A stretch of DNA of 64,000 nt, from contig JAFWSN010000001.1 in assembly GCA_017519305.1 (NCBI GenBank), positions 308,296 through 372,295 of the forward strand, read 5' to 3'. Positions 53,506 to 62,600 of the stretch are shown here, piece after piece. Numbering within the stretch: position 1 is the first letter of the stretch; each line of letters begins with the position of its first letter. The notes under the pieces were generated by a model. The model ran no database searches, was not told where the DNA came from, and saw only the letters and a program-made list of their open reading frames with translations. Position numbers and translations under genes: made by a program. The DNA comes from Candidatus Saccharimonadota bacterium (lineage in GTDB: Bacteria; Patescibacteriota; Saccharimonadia; Saccharimonadales; Saccharimonadaceae).

Positions 53506-54176
53506 AAGAGCTCTACATCATTCACGGGTGGACCTATGATGCAACGCGCTGGGACAAAACACTCGAACTACTAAAAAAACAGGGAATCAAGACTCACTTT
53601 TTGAACGTCCCTGGCCTTACTGCGCCTAGCAAAAAAATCTGGACTATTAAAGATTACATGGATTGGGCTAACGAAAATATCCCAGATGGCGCCGTTGCAC
53701 TTGGCCATTCTAATGGCGGCCGCATCCTACTTAATCTCTGCGCCAAAAACCCTGCTAAGCTCAAACATCTCATCTTGCTCGATGCCGCTGGCGTCTATGA
53801 ACCATCTGCCAAAAAAGTAATTGTCAAAGCAGTTGCCAAAATTGGCAAACCTTTCCGCAAAATCAAATTCATCGACAAAGTTTTTCATCGTCTCACCGGC
53901 TCTACAGACTACGGCAAAGCGCCAGAAAACATGAAGCGCACCCTTGAGAACATGCTAAATTCCGACAAAAAATTAGACATCACTAAAGTCACAACTAAAA
54001 CCTCTATCCTTTGGGGTAAAAAAGATACTATCACCCCACCACGCCAAGCCAATAAAATGAACGAAAGATTGCCAAACTCTACTCTTAAATTCTTTGACAA
54101 TTGGCCACATTCTGCCTATATTAATTATTCCGAAGAGCTTGCCGACGCAATCGTGGAGGAACTAAAAAATGTCTAA
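53502..54176 (+). CDS. Alpha/beta hydrolase
   Basis: Small serine hydrolase of 224 residues: oxyanion segment IHGWTYDATRW (6-16), nucleophile elbow GHSNGGR (about 68-74, Ser70), acid in WGKKDTITPP (about 168-177) and catalytic His in WPHSAYI (about 202-208). Substrate unknown. Overlaps the Mur ligase-like gene by ATGA and the next gene by 8 bases, so it belongs to the envelope operon; an esterase or peptidase step on wall precursors is a guess. Confidence 0.85.
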   Translation: MKELYIIHGWTYDATRWDKTLELLKKQGIKTHFLNVPGLTAPSKKIWTIKDYMDWANENIPDGAVALGHSNGGRILLNLCAKNPAKLKHLILLDAAGVYEPSAKKVIVKAVAKIGKPFRKIKFIDKVFHRLTGSTDYGKAPENMKRTLENMLNSDKKLDITKVTTKTSILWGKKDTITPPRQANKMNERLPNSTLKFFDNWPHSAYINYSEELADAIVEELKNV

Positions 54177-55275
54177 GCATTTCTTCTTGGGCCAAGCCGC
54201 CCATTTCTCAAGATCAGAACGATTAAAACATACTTTTTCGATTGGCCGCAAAAATGATTTTCGCAAACTACGCACTTTTCTGGCTGATAAATACGGTAGC
54301 AACGTTAGCCATGTTGCCATTACCAAAAATGGCCGCACTGCACTCGCTATTGCTCTTAAAGCCAACCTCGAAAAGGGCGCCAAAGTCGTCATTAATGGCT
54401 TTACTTGTTACGCCGTAATTGAGGCAGTCGAAGCCGCCGGTATGACACCAGTTTTTGCTGACATCGAAGAAAAAACTTTACATTATAACGCAAAAATTCT
54501 CGAAAAAGTCCTTGCTGCAAACGAAAATGTGCAAGGAATCATCGTCCAAAATACCCTCGGTATACCAGTAGATATTGCCGCAATCGAAGAAGTCGCCAAA
54601 GAACATGATCTCAAAATCTTTGAAGATATGGCTCACTGTACCGGCATCAAATATGCCGATGGTCGCGAAGCCGGCACCGTTGGCGTTGCTGCCGCTTTAT
54701 CGTTTGGCAAAGAAAAATCCATCGATGCCATTGTTGGTGGTGCTGTAATTTTGAGAGATTTATCATTACCGTCCGTCAAAAATCCACGCAAAAAACCAAC
54801 CTTCGCCGACACCTTCCGCGCTCGTTTCTACCCACTATTTGGCGCAATCTATCGTGGATTAGCCCGCATCAAACTTGAGAAATTCTGGATGGGATTTTTA
54901 ATCAAAACTCACCAAGTTGAACGTTCGGCTAATAGTAAATTAGATTTCGAACGTCGCCCAGCTTACTTTGTTGCAAAAACTGCGTTGAGACAACTTAAAA
55001 AACTCCCAGAAAACCGTCAACCAATCCGCAGATTTGCTTTGGTTAAAAGCCGCGACGAGCTTCTCGCTAAACTCAAAACTGCCGGCTATTATTTCGATGG
55101 GTTCTGGTTCGAAACACCAATTGCTCCGGCTCGCTTCTACAAAAAAGCTAATTTCGATGAAGATAGGTGTAAAACCGCCGTAGAAGTTGCTGCCGAGATC
55201 ATCAATCTTCCAACCCACTACGACGACAAAGCTTTGGAACCTGCATTAAAAATAATCGAGGAGTATAAAAAATGA
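54169..55275 (+). CDS. DegT/DnrJ/EryC1-type PLP-fold protein
   Basis: Fold-type I PLP enzyme family, usually sugar aminotransferases. Seen: TKNGRTALAIAL (near 47), VVINGFTCYAVIEAVEAAGMTPVFADI (about 74-100), QNTLGIP (about 125), EDMAHCTG (about 152-159) and LSFGKEKSIDAIVGGA (about 178-193), where the Lys of GKEKS takes the place of the cofactor-binding Lys. At 368 residues it is slightly short. Sits between the hydrolase and two FemAB-like genes in an overlapping series, so an amino-sugar or amino-acid supply for surface polymer is plausible. Confidence 0.85.
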   Translation: MSKHFFLGQAAHFSRSERLKHTFSIGRKNDFRKLRTFLADKYGSNVSHVAITKNGRTALAIALKANLEKGAKVVINGFTCYAVIEAVEAAGMTPVFADIEEKTLHYNAKILEKVLAANENVQGIIVQNTLGIPVDIAAIEEVAKEHDLKIFEDMAHCTGIKYADGREAGTVGVAAALSFGKEKSIDAIVGGAVILRDLSLPSVKNPRKKPTFADTFRARFYPLFGAIYRGLARIKLEKFWMGFLIKTHQVERSANSKLDFERRPAYFVAKTALRQLKKLPENRQPIRRFALVKSRDELLAKLKTAGYYFDGFWFETPIAPARFYKKANFDEDRCKTAVEVAAEIINLPTHYDDKALEPALKIIEEYKK

Positions 55276-56246
55276 GTTGGGCTGAAACTCTCGAAAAATA
55301 TCCAGAAGCAAACTTTTTGCAATCTCCAGAATGGAGAAAAGTTAACGAAATTATTGGCGAAAAAGTCATCGTTGAAGAATTCGAAGGCCGTGGACACGCC
55401 TTAATGATCGTGCGTAACGCCAAGCGTGGTCGTTACCTCGAAATACCATGCGGACCACTAATCGATTGGAAAAACCCAGAGGTCCTACGTATCGTCTTTA
55501 CGAGGATTCATAAAGTTGCCGTCGAAAACCGCTGCGCTTTCGTTCGCATTCGCCCACAACTTCGCCGCAATGCCGAAAACCTCGAAATCTTAAATAAACT
55601 TGGCCTCAAACCATCACCAATGCATCTTGCCGCTGAGCACACTGTAATCATCGACTTAACCAAGTCAGAAGAAGAGCTTCTTGCCAACATGCGTCGCCAA
55701 ACTCGTTACGACGTACGTCGCGCCGAAAAACTCGGCATCACCGTCGAAAAATACAACACTGGCGAAGCCTTCCTCGAATTCCATCACGTCCAAGACGAAA
55801 CCGCCAAGCGCCAACATTTTATTCCGCCAAAACTCCCAATCCTGCTTGCTGAGCACGACGCCTTTGGTGACAATGCCACAATTTATATTGCTAAATCCGC
55901 CGAAAACCAACCAATTGCTTATGGTCTTATTATCGTCAATGGTCGCGAGGCCGATTACTACGAAGCCGCTTCCACCGATCTCAACCGCAAACTACCTGGC
56001 GCCCACGCCTTGATTTGGCAAGCCATCAAAGATCTCAAAGCTGCTGGCGTCGAGCGCTTCAACCTCTGGGGCATCGCTCCGCCAAACCAACCGCATCACC
56101 GCTATGCTGGCGTCACTACCTTCAAAACTGGCTTTGGCGGCGAGATTGTTGAATATGTTCCAGCTCACGATTTAATTATCAGTAAATTCAAATACCTACC
56201 AAACTTAATTGTCGAACGCGCACGCAAGAAAAAGAGGCACCTATGA
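55272..56246 (+). CDS. FemAB/FemX-like aminoacyltransferase 1
   Basis: Two GNAT-fold domains as in Fem transferases, which add amino acids from tRNA to lipid II. Seen in 324 residues: FLQSPEWRKVN (14-24), RYLEIPCGPLIDWKNP (about 56-71), RIRPQLRR, LTKSEEELLANMRRQTRYDVRRAEKLGITVE (about 126-156), and a C-terminal WGIAPPNQPHHRYAGVTTFKTGFGGE (about 260-285) typical of the family. ATGA-type overlaps on both sides. Paralogous to the next gene. Confidence 0.92.
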   Translation: MSWAETLEKYPEANFLQSPEWRKVNEIIGEKVIVEEFEGRGHALMIVRNAKRGRYLEIPCGPLIDWKNPEVLRIVFTRIHKVAVENRCAFVRIRPQLRRNAENLEILNKLGLKPSPMHLAAEHTVIIDLTKSEEELLANMRRQTRYDVRRAEKLGITVEKYNTGEAFLEFHHVQDETAKRQHFIPPKLPILLAEHDAFGDNATIYIAKSAENQPIAYGLIIVNGREADYYEAASTDLNRKLPGAHALIWQAIKDLKAAGVERFNLWGIAPPNQPHHRYAGVTTFKTGFGGEIVEYVPAHDLIISKFKYLPNLIVERARKKKRHL

Positions 56247-57262
56247 TCGAAATAATTGACGCTACTTCCCGCGAAGAATGGGACAAATTTATCACTTCAT
56301 TTGAAGACACTAATTTTTTGCAATCCTGGGATTTTTACGAATTCCACACGAGCCGCGGCAAAAAAGTCGTTCGTCGTCTATTCAAAGATGCCGACAAAAT
56401 CGTCGCCGCCTACGCAGGTGTTGTTGAAACCGCTAAACGTGGTACTTATATGGCGATCGCCGGCGGCCCAATTCTCGACTGGAAGAACAATAAGCTAATA
56501 AAGACTGTTTTTGCCGACATCAAAGAGCAGGGAAAAGCTACTAGTTGCGTCTTTGTTCGCGTCCGCCCACAACTTGAACTTTCAGATAAATCCCTCAAGC
56601 TCATGCAAGAACTTGGCCTCAAAAAATCGCCAATGTATCTTTCTGTAGAATATGCCGGTGTTCTTAATCTCGAAAAATCCGAAGAAGAAATTTTGAGAGA
56701 CGCTTCACAAGGCTTCCGCCGTAAACTCCGCAAAGCCGAAAAAGAAGATATCACCGTCGAAACGTCCACCGATCCAAAATCCGTTAAAACTTTCTATCAG
56801 CTCGAAGTCGAGCACGCCAAACGTCAGGGCTTCGTGGCCTTTTCGGAAGAATTCCTCACCAAACAATTTGAAGCCTTTGCTAAAAACAACGAGGTCATTA
56901 TGTATATTGCCAAAAAAGATGGCGAAATCTTAGCTGAAAATTTCATGGTTTTCTATGGCAACGAAGCCAGCTACCATTATGGCGTCTCGTCGCCGCTTGG
57001 CAATAAATACTCTGCCGCGCCACTCCTTCATATGAAGGCTATGGAAGAAGCTAGAAACCGCGGCATCAAACGCTATAATCTTTGGGGTATCGTTGGCCTA
57101 GACGAAACTAAACACCGCTTCTATGGCGTTTCCGAATTCAAGCGTTCCTTCGGTTGCGAAGAACTTAAATATACCCCAGCCCACGATTTGATTCTGAGCA
57201 AACCAAAATACTTAATCAACAAGATTATCGAATCTATCCGCAAAAAAATTCGCCACGTCTAA
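56243..57262 (+). CDS. FemAB/FemX-like aminoacyltransferase 2
   Basis: Paralogue of the preceding gene, 339 residues: FLQSWDFYEFHTSRGKKVVRR (split 21-41), GGPILDWKNN, RVRPQLELSD, SEEEILRDASQGFRRKLRKAEKEDI (about 136-160) and LWGIVGLDETKHRFYGVSEFKRSFGCEE (about 273-300). Two transferases in one operon suggest a bridge of at least two steps or residues. No promoter is visible inside the operon, which starts at 52219 and ends here. Confidence 0.92.
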   Translation: MIEIIDATSREEWDKFITSFEDTNFLQSWDFYEFHTSRGKKVVRRLFKDADKIVAAYAGVVETAKRGTYMAIAGGPILDWKNNKLIKTVFADIKEQGKATSCVFVRVRPQLELSDKSLKLMQELGLKKSPMYLSVEYAGVLNLEKSEEEILRDASQGFRRKLRKAEKEDITVETSTDPKSVKTFYQLEVEHAKRQGFVAFSEEFLTKQFEAFAKNNEVIMYIAKKDGEILAENFMVFYGNEASYHYGVSSPLGNKYSAAPLLHMKAMEEARNRGIKRYNLWGIVGLDETKHRFYGVSEFKRSFGCEELKYTPAHDLILSKPKYLINKIIESIRKKIRHV

Positions 57263-57271
57263 TTTTTATGT

Positions 57272-57277
57272 TATAAT
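57272..57277 (+). promoter_or_regulatory. -10 box of the DUF308 gene
   Basis: TGT-TATAAT, about 30 bases before ATG 57307; the leader has AAAAAGGA. Confidence 0.5.
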
Positions 57278-57306
57278 AAGCATAAGTATTATAAAAAGGA
57301 TTTTTC

Positions 57307-57930
57307 ATGGCACATATTAATCGTAAATATATCGATAAACACTGGCTAACGTTCTGCGTTCGCGGCGGCCTAGCCCTTATCTTTGGCTTCTTCTGTCTAT
57401 CCGGACAAATTGGAAGCTTCTCGCAAACCGCATCACTACTTAGTATCTTCTTACTCACGATGGGTATAGTCGATGCTACCAGCGCACTCTATAACTCCAC
57501 TAAAAAACGCGGTTGGCTCAACTCCGTCATCGATTCGCTCGTTGATGTCATCGCTGCGCTCTGTTTGCTCAGCTTCGCCAATAACAACATCGCTTACTGC
57601 ACTATCACACTTGCTATCTATACTACCGTCTCCGGCCTGATCGACATCATCCATAGCTTCGTCACAACCGAAGACCAAACCGATCGTTTCATCCGTATCG
57701 CCGTTGGCGTTTGTGGCGCTATCATGGGCTTCATCATCTTGAACGCTGGTGATTTCGAAATCTCAACCTTCATTCGCTTCTTCGGCGCTTACATGTTAGT
57801 CGTTGGTATCGGTAGCTTCATCTATGGCATCCACAATTTCGACCAAAAACAAGAAGATCGTGTCGCCAGAAAAGAATCCGCAAAGAAAGCTATTGCCAAA
57901 AAATCCGCCAAAAAGACCAAAAAGAAATAA
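57307..57930 (+). CDS. DUF308/HdeD-like membrane protein
   Basis: 207 residues with six hydrophobic segments in three similar pairs (about 17-170), matching the DUF308 family of acid-resistance-type membrane proteins, followed by a long basic tail (about 180-207) rich in Lys/Ala. Function is not established for the family. Monocistronic; galU follows after its own promoter. Confidence 0.82.
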   Translation: MAHINRKYIDKHWLTFCVRGGLALIFGFFCLSGQIGSFSQTASLLSIFLLTMGIVDATSALYNSTKKRGWLNSVIDSLVDVIAALCLLSFANNNIAYCTITLAIYTTVSGLIDIIHSFVTTEDQTDRFIRIAVGVCGAIMGFIILNAGDFEISTFIRFFGAYMLVVGIGSFIYGIHNFDQKQEDRVARKESAKKAIAKKSAKKTKKK

Positions 57931-57935
57931 TATGC

Positions 57936-57941
57936 TATAAT
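57936..57941 (+). promoter_or_regulatory. -10 box of galU
   Basis: TGC-TATAAT; a 15-base leader follows with AAGGAG before ATG 57962. Confidence 0.55.
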
Positions 57942-57961
57942 GGAATCTCAAGGAGATTCTC

Positions 57962-58837
57962 ATGAATTATAAGACCCCGCGTAAAGCAATCATCACGGAC
58001 GCTGGCTTCGCTAGCCGCTACCTTCCTATTACCAAAACCATTCCAAAAGGCATGATGCCGATCGGGAACAAACCAGTTATGCAGCTCGTCGTCGAAGAAT
58101 GCGCTGCATCCGGAATCGAAGAGATTATTATTGTTGCCACACCAGATGGTAAACCAGTCTACGAAGATTATTTTGCCAATCAAGTTCCTCATATCGAAAA
58201 GCTACTTACCGCACAGGGAAAAGCTAGTCGTTTTGAGCCAGTCAAAGAACTTTTGAATTTACCAAAAATCACCGTCATCGTACAAGATCCAAAATATCCT
58301 TATGGCAACGGTTCACCTTTTGCTTCAGCTCGCGAATTCATCGACGACGATGAAGCCTTCCTAGCCGTATATTCAGACGACTTAGTGCTCGGTGCTCCAG
58401 CCGTCAAAGATCTCATGGAGTCCTTCAATGAACACCCTGATGCTGTCGCTATCATCGCTGGCCAACTTGTACCACACGAAGAAATCAAGAAGTACGCTTC
58501 AATCGATTTCGATTCATCAACCGGCGTTCTTAAAGGTCTCGTTGAAAAACCAAAACCAGAAGAAGCCGCTTCCGATCTTGCTTCATATGGTCGCTACTTG
58601 CTCACGCCTGAAATCTTCAAGTTCCTCGATCCGGCCAATACCGGTAAAGACGGCGAACTTTGGACGGCCGACGCTATCGCAGCCCTCATTCCAACCGAAA
58701 AAGTCTACGTTAAAGAGACTACTGGTAAGTGGGTAACCACCGGTGATCCAAAAAACTACTTCTTGGCTCATCTCGAATACGTTCTTAAAAACACTGACTA
58801 CGCCGACGACGTCCGTAAATTTGTCGCCGAAAACTAA
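57962..58837 (+). CDS. galU: UTP-glucose-1-phosphate uridylyltransferase
   Basis: Makes UDP-glucose for glycolipid and surface glycan synthesis. 291 residues: the nucleotide-binding signature reads DAGFASRYLPITKTIPKGMMPI (split 11-32) where most have AGxGTRxLPxTK, then PVMQLVVEE, PYGNGSPFASAREFI (about 120-134), YSDDLVLG (about 138-145), GLVEKPKPEEA (about 189-199) and GRYLLTPEIF. The Gly-to-Ala and Thr-to-Ser changes in the loop are conservative. AAGGAG precedes the ATG. Confidence 0.93.
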   Translation: MNYKTPRKAIITDAGFASRYLPITKTIPKGMMPIGNKPVMQLVVEECAASGIEEIIIVATPDGKPVYEDYFANQVPHIEKLLTAQGKASRFEPVKELLNLPKITVIVQDPKYPYGNGSPFASAREFIDDDEAFLAVYSDDLVLGAPAVKDLMESFNEHPDAVAIIAGQLVPHEEIKKYASIDFDSSTGVLKGLVEKPKPEEAASDLASYGRYLLTPEIFKFLDPANTGKDGELWTADAIAALIPTEKVYVKETTGKWVTTGDPKNYFLAHLEYVLKNTDYADDVRKFVAEN

Positions 58838-58843
58838 ATGTGT

Positions 58844-58849
58844 TATAGT
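58844..58849 (+). promoter_or_regulatory. -10 box of the DUF948-like gene
   Basis: TGT-TATAGT; the leader has AAGGAG before ATG 58870. Confidence 0.45.
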
Positions 58850-58869
58850 AGCCTTAAGGAGAATAAAAT

Positions 58870-59142
58870 ATGAACATAGCTGAATGGATTCTAGTCATCT
58901 TTCTATCAACCGCATTATTGGTTTTTCTAATTCTCGGCATCGTTTTGTTAGCCAAATTAATTAGTGTAACCAAAGAAGTTAAAAAAATTGTTCTAAAAGG
59001 CCAAGATATTGCTTCGAACGCCAATGATGTAGTTACTAACGTAAAAGGTATGACTTCTATCGGCGGTGTCGTTAAAACTTTCACTGATAAATATAAAAAT
59101 GAATCAAAGGAGAAAAGGGATGGCAAAAAAAGCAACAACTAA
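58870..59142 (+). CDS. Small DUF948-like membrane protein
   Basis: 90 residues: an N-terminal membrane helix (about 5-29) and an amphipathic helical part (about 33-80) with regularly spaced Val/Ile/Leu. This is the general layout of DUF948 proteins, which in Firmicutes lie beside YtxH genes as here. Role unknown. AAGGAG lies nine bases before the ATG. Overlaps the next gene by 23 bases. Confidence 0.75.
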   Translation: MNIAEWILVIFLSTALLVFLILGIVLLAKLISVTKEVKKIVLKGQDIASNANDVVTNVKGMTSIGGVVKTFTDKYKNESKEKRDGKKSNN

Positions 59143-59380
59143 AACCAACAAGAAGAGCGGAAACAAGTTCTTCCTCGGTGCCGCACTTGGTGCCGTAGCT
59201 GGTGCCGTGGCCGGTATCTTCGCTGCTAAAAACGAAGACAAGATCAAAGCTGGTGCTAAGAAGGCTAAAAGGGAAGTCGAAAAGAAAGCAAACGAAGTCA
59301 AAAAGACTGTTGCCAAAAAAGCTAGCACCGTTAAAAAATCTTCCAGCACCAAGAAAACATCTAGCGCCAAAAAGAAATAA
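59120..59380 (+). CDS. YtxH-like small membrane protein with Lys/Ala tail
   Basis: 86 residues from ATG 59120, chosen because AGGAGAAAAGGG lies just upstream; earlier in-frame starts lie inside the upstream gene. A Gly/Ala membrane segment (FFLGAALGAVAGAVAGIFAA, 15-34) as in YtxH proteins, then a long Lys/Ala/Ser-rich tail (about 40-86) resembling histone-H1-type tails that could bind nucleic acid or anionic polymers (inference). Cotranscribed with the DUF948-like gene and closed by a terminator. Confidence 0.8.
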   Translation: MAKKATTKTNKKSGNKFFLGAALGAVAGAVAGIFAAKNEDKIKAGAKKAKREVEKKANEVKKTVAKKASTVKKSSSTKKTSSAKKK

Positions 59381-59388
59381 GTTTGTCT

Positions 59389-59427
59389 GGAAAAGCGCCT
59401 TTTCGTTTGGAAAAGCGCTTTTTTTAT
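59389..59427 (+). terminator. Terminator after the YtxH-like gene
   Basis: AAAAGCGCCTTTTC pairs with GAAAAGCGCTTTT with one bulged base, followed by a T run. Confidence 0.88.
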
Positions 59428-59437
59428 TTTTTTATGC

Positions 59438-59466
59438 TTGACAACCAAAAATGCTTATGTTAATTT
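59438..59466 (+). promoter_or_regulatory. Promoter of the putative RNA upstream of dnaE
   Basis: TTGACA, 17-base spacer with TGCTTATG, TAATTT. No coding frame follows, so it should drive an untranslated RNA. Confidence 0.6.
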
Positions 59467-59472
59467 GAAATT

Positions 59473-59602
59473 AGAGTGTAAGGTTATGCGGCTCCAAAAC
59501 AAACATAACAAAGAGGGTCATATAAGTACTACAGCGAAAATAGTTTGAGGAATTAGTTAATCCTAAACATTTTGCGCTCTAAAACTTAGACCCTTTTTGT
59601 TA
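59473..59602 (+). ncRNA. Putative structured non-coding RNA upstream of dnaE
   Basis: Starts about seven bases after the promoter. Possible pairings: AGAGTG (59473-59478) with CGCTCT (59575-59580); GTTATG (59483-59488) with CATAAC (59504-59509); AACAAAGAGGGTC (59507-59519) with GACCCTTTTTGTT (59589-59601), one mismatch; and a small AGGATT/AATCCT-type hairpin (59548-59563). The second and third overlap and are mutually exclusive, as in switching RNAs. No ORF. Family not recognised; it does not match the SRP RNA or tmRNA signatures I know. Confidence 0.5.
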
Positions 59603-59607
59603 TATTG

Positions 59608-59679
59608 CCGAATGGTCTTTTGCGGACCATAAAGACTTGGCCAGAGCGGCCCGGAGCGTGTCCGCAAAAGACTATTCGG
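59608..59679. ncRNA. Structured hairpin element, copy 2 (upstream of dnaE)
   Basis: 20-bp stem (59608-59627 with 59660-59679) with a single G-T wobble, topped by a 32-base apical part: CATAA, CTT/GAG, GGCC/GGCC hairpin and CGT. Matches copy 1 at 52133-52210 in the apical part only; its stem has a different sequence that still pairs. It ends three bases before the dnaE -10 box. Confidence 0.65.
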
Positions 59680-59682
59680 TGA

Positions 59683-59688
59683 TATAAT
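59683..59688 (+). promoter_or_regulatory. Leaderless-type -10 box of dnaE
   Basis: TGA-TATAAT ends six bases before the ATG at 59695. Confidence 0.6.
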
Positions 59689-59694
59689 ATATAT

Positions 59695-62600
59695 ATGTCT
59701 AAAGGAGTTAAGTTAAAGCCAAGTGATTTTGTGCATCTGCACAACCACACGCATTACTCTCTTCTTGATGGTTTGACTAAAATCCCAGAGCTCGTCGATT
59801 ATGTTAAAGAGCAGGGAATGGAAGCCGTTGCTGTTACCGACCACGGCACTATGAGTGGTCTCGTTGAATTATATAAATGCTGCAATGATGCTGGCATTAA
59901 GCCAATCCTTGGTCTCGAATCCTATGTTGCTGCCCGCAAAATGACCGACAAAGACCCAGCTCACGATAAACAGCGCTTCCATATTACTTTGCTCGCCATG
60001 AACAACCAGGGTTTCGAAAACCTTTGCCGCATCATGTCCAACTCCGAAATCTACGGCAAATACTACAAACCGCGCACCGACCACGAAGAGCTTGAGAAAT
60101 ATAATGAAGGTATTATTTGTCTTTCTGGTTGTATGGGCTCCGAAATTTCTGAAGCCATCCGCGCCGACGACGACAAGCGCGCCTTAGAGCTCATTGATTG
60201 GTACCGCAACGTTTTCAAAGATCGTTTCTATCTTGAAATGCAAGATCACGGCCATCCAAAATCTTCTACCCATTCCGCCGAACAAAAGAAGGTTAATGAT
60301 TGGCTGATGGCTCACGCCGAAGAATTAGGACTTCCTCTTGTTGTCACTTGCGATGCCCACTATTTGAAGCATGAAGATCAAGACGCCCACGAAGTTCTGC
60401 TTTGTGTAGGTACCGCCGCTAATCTTTCCGATCAAAACCGCATGACCTTAAAAGACTTCGATCTTCACGTTATTTCTGCCGACGAAATTATTGAACACTG
60501 GCAAGATACCTGTCCAGAAGCCGTATTAAACAGCAGGCGCATCGCCGACCGTTGCAATGTAGATTTGCAACTTGGTCGCATTTTGATTCCAAAATTCCCA
60601 GTGCCAAAAGGCGAAGATGAAAAATCATACCTTGATAAGCTAGTCTTTCGCGGCCTTGTTTTTCGCTACTGTGGCAAAACCAAAGAGGAAACCGAGAAGC
60701 TCGATATTCCGGCCTGCCGCAAACTACTCGAAACCGCTGATAAAGACCGCGGCGAAACCACTAAGATTCTCCCACGCATCGATTACGAGCTTTCCGTGGT
60801 TGATAAAATGGGCTACAACGGCTATTTCTTGATCGTCCAAGACTTTATTATGTGGGGCAAGAACCAAGGAATCGTTTACGGACCAGGTCGTGGCTCCGCT
60901 GCTGGTTCGCTTCTAGCTTACGCCCTCCGTATTACCGAGCTTGACCCACTTAAATACGACTTGCTCTTTGAGCGTTTCCTTAATCCAGACCGTATCTCCA
61001 TGCCAGATATCGATACCGACATTCAGGATACTCGCCGCGACGAGGTTATTGAATACTGTACCGGCAAATACGGCGAAGCTCGTGTGTCAAACATCGCTAC
61101 CTTTGGTAAAATGATGGCCAAAAACGCCGTGCGCGACGTTGCTCGCGTGCTCGAAGTACCATATGCCGAAGCTGACCGCCTCGCCAAAATGGTGCCAGAT
61201 CCAGTAATGGGCCACCACGTTCATCTTGCCGACGCCATTAAAGAAGTCCCGGACCTCAAAGCCGAATACGAATCTAATCCAATTTCTAAAGAAGTAATCG
61301 ACTTTGCCTCACGCCTTGAAGGCACCATCAGAAACCACGGCGTACACGCTTGTGGCGTCGTGATTGCGCCAGACGATTTGGTTAAATTCCTTCCGCTCGA
61401 AGTTTCCGCCAAAGGCCCAATCGCCGCCCAATTTCCAATGGGTACCGTCGAAGAGCTTGGCCTTCTTAAAATGGACTTTCTTGGGTTGTCTAACCTTTCC
61501 GTGATTAACAATGCCTTGCGCATGATTCGCAAAGTCTACCACAACGACATCGATATGTATTCGGTGCCACTAGACGACGAAGAAACCTACAAGCTACTTC
61601 AGCGCGCAGATACCACTGGTGTATTTCAGCTTGAATCTGCCGGCATGAAACGCTATCTCAAAGATCTTAAAGCCTCGTCTTTCGAAGACATCATCGCTAT
61701 GGTGGCGCTTTATCGTCCAGGTCCAATGCAGTTTATCGACTCCTTCATTCGTCGTAAACACGGGGAAGAGCCAATCACTTATCTCCATCCAGGCCTCGAA
61801 AATTCACTCAAGAGTACCTATGGCATTATGATCTACCAGGAGCAATTCATGCAGATCTCCAAGGAGTGGTGTGGCTTTACTGGCGGCCAAGCAGATACTT
61901 TGCGTAAAGCTGTGGGTAAAAAGAAAATCGACCTCATGAAGAAGGTTAAACCACAGTTTATTGAAGGCGCCGTCAAAATCGGTGGCGCTACCGAAGAAAT
62001 TGCCGAAACCTTCTGGAGCCAGCTTCTCGACTTCGCTAACTATTGTTTCAACAAGTCCCACGCCGCATGTTACGCACTCGTGGCTTATTGGACCGCTTAC
62101 TTAAAAGCTCATTATCCGGACGCTTTCATGGCTGCACTTATGACCGCCGACATGCGCTGGACCGACCGTCTCGCCATTGAAATTGCTGAAAGCAAACGTA
62201 TTGGCCTCAAAGTCCTTGGGCCAGATATTAACGAGTCCTACGGCGATTTCGGTATCGTAGGCGGTAAGAAAACTATCCGCTTCGGCCTTTCTGGCGTCAA
62301 AAACATGGGTAAATCACTCATTGAAGATATCGTTATCCCAGAACGCGACAAAAACGGTCCATTCAAATCAGTCTTCGACTTCGCTAAACGCGTAGATTCT
62401 ACTAAATTTAATAAAAAATCTTGGGAAGCCGCCATCAAAACCGGAGCCTTCGATCGCTTTGGTTATTCACGTTCCGATTTGTTATTCAACCTCGAAAGTA
62501 TCCAGGCCTACGGTGCTAAAGTCCAAAAAGATGTCGGCTCCGGCCAAACCGATTTGTTCGGCGCAATGGGCGACGCTGGCGCCATCCCGGAACCAGAAAT

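Noticed and set aside
59473-59679. tmRNA or SRP RNA near dnaE-smpB
   Set aside because: No tRNA-like ends or tag reading frame for tmRNA, and no conserved SRP tetraloop and asymmetric-loop sequence.
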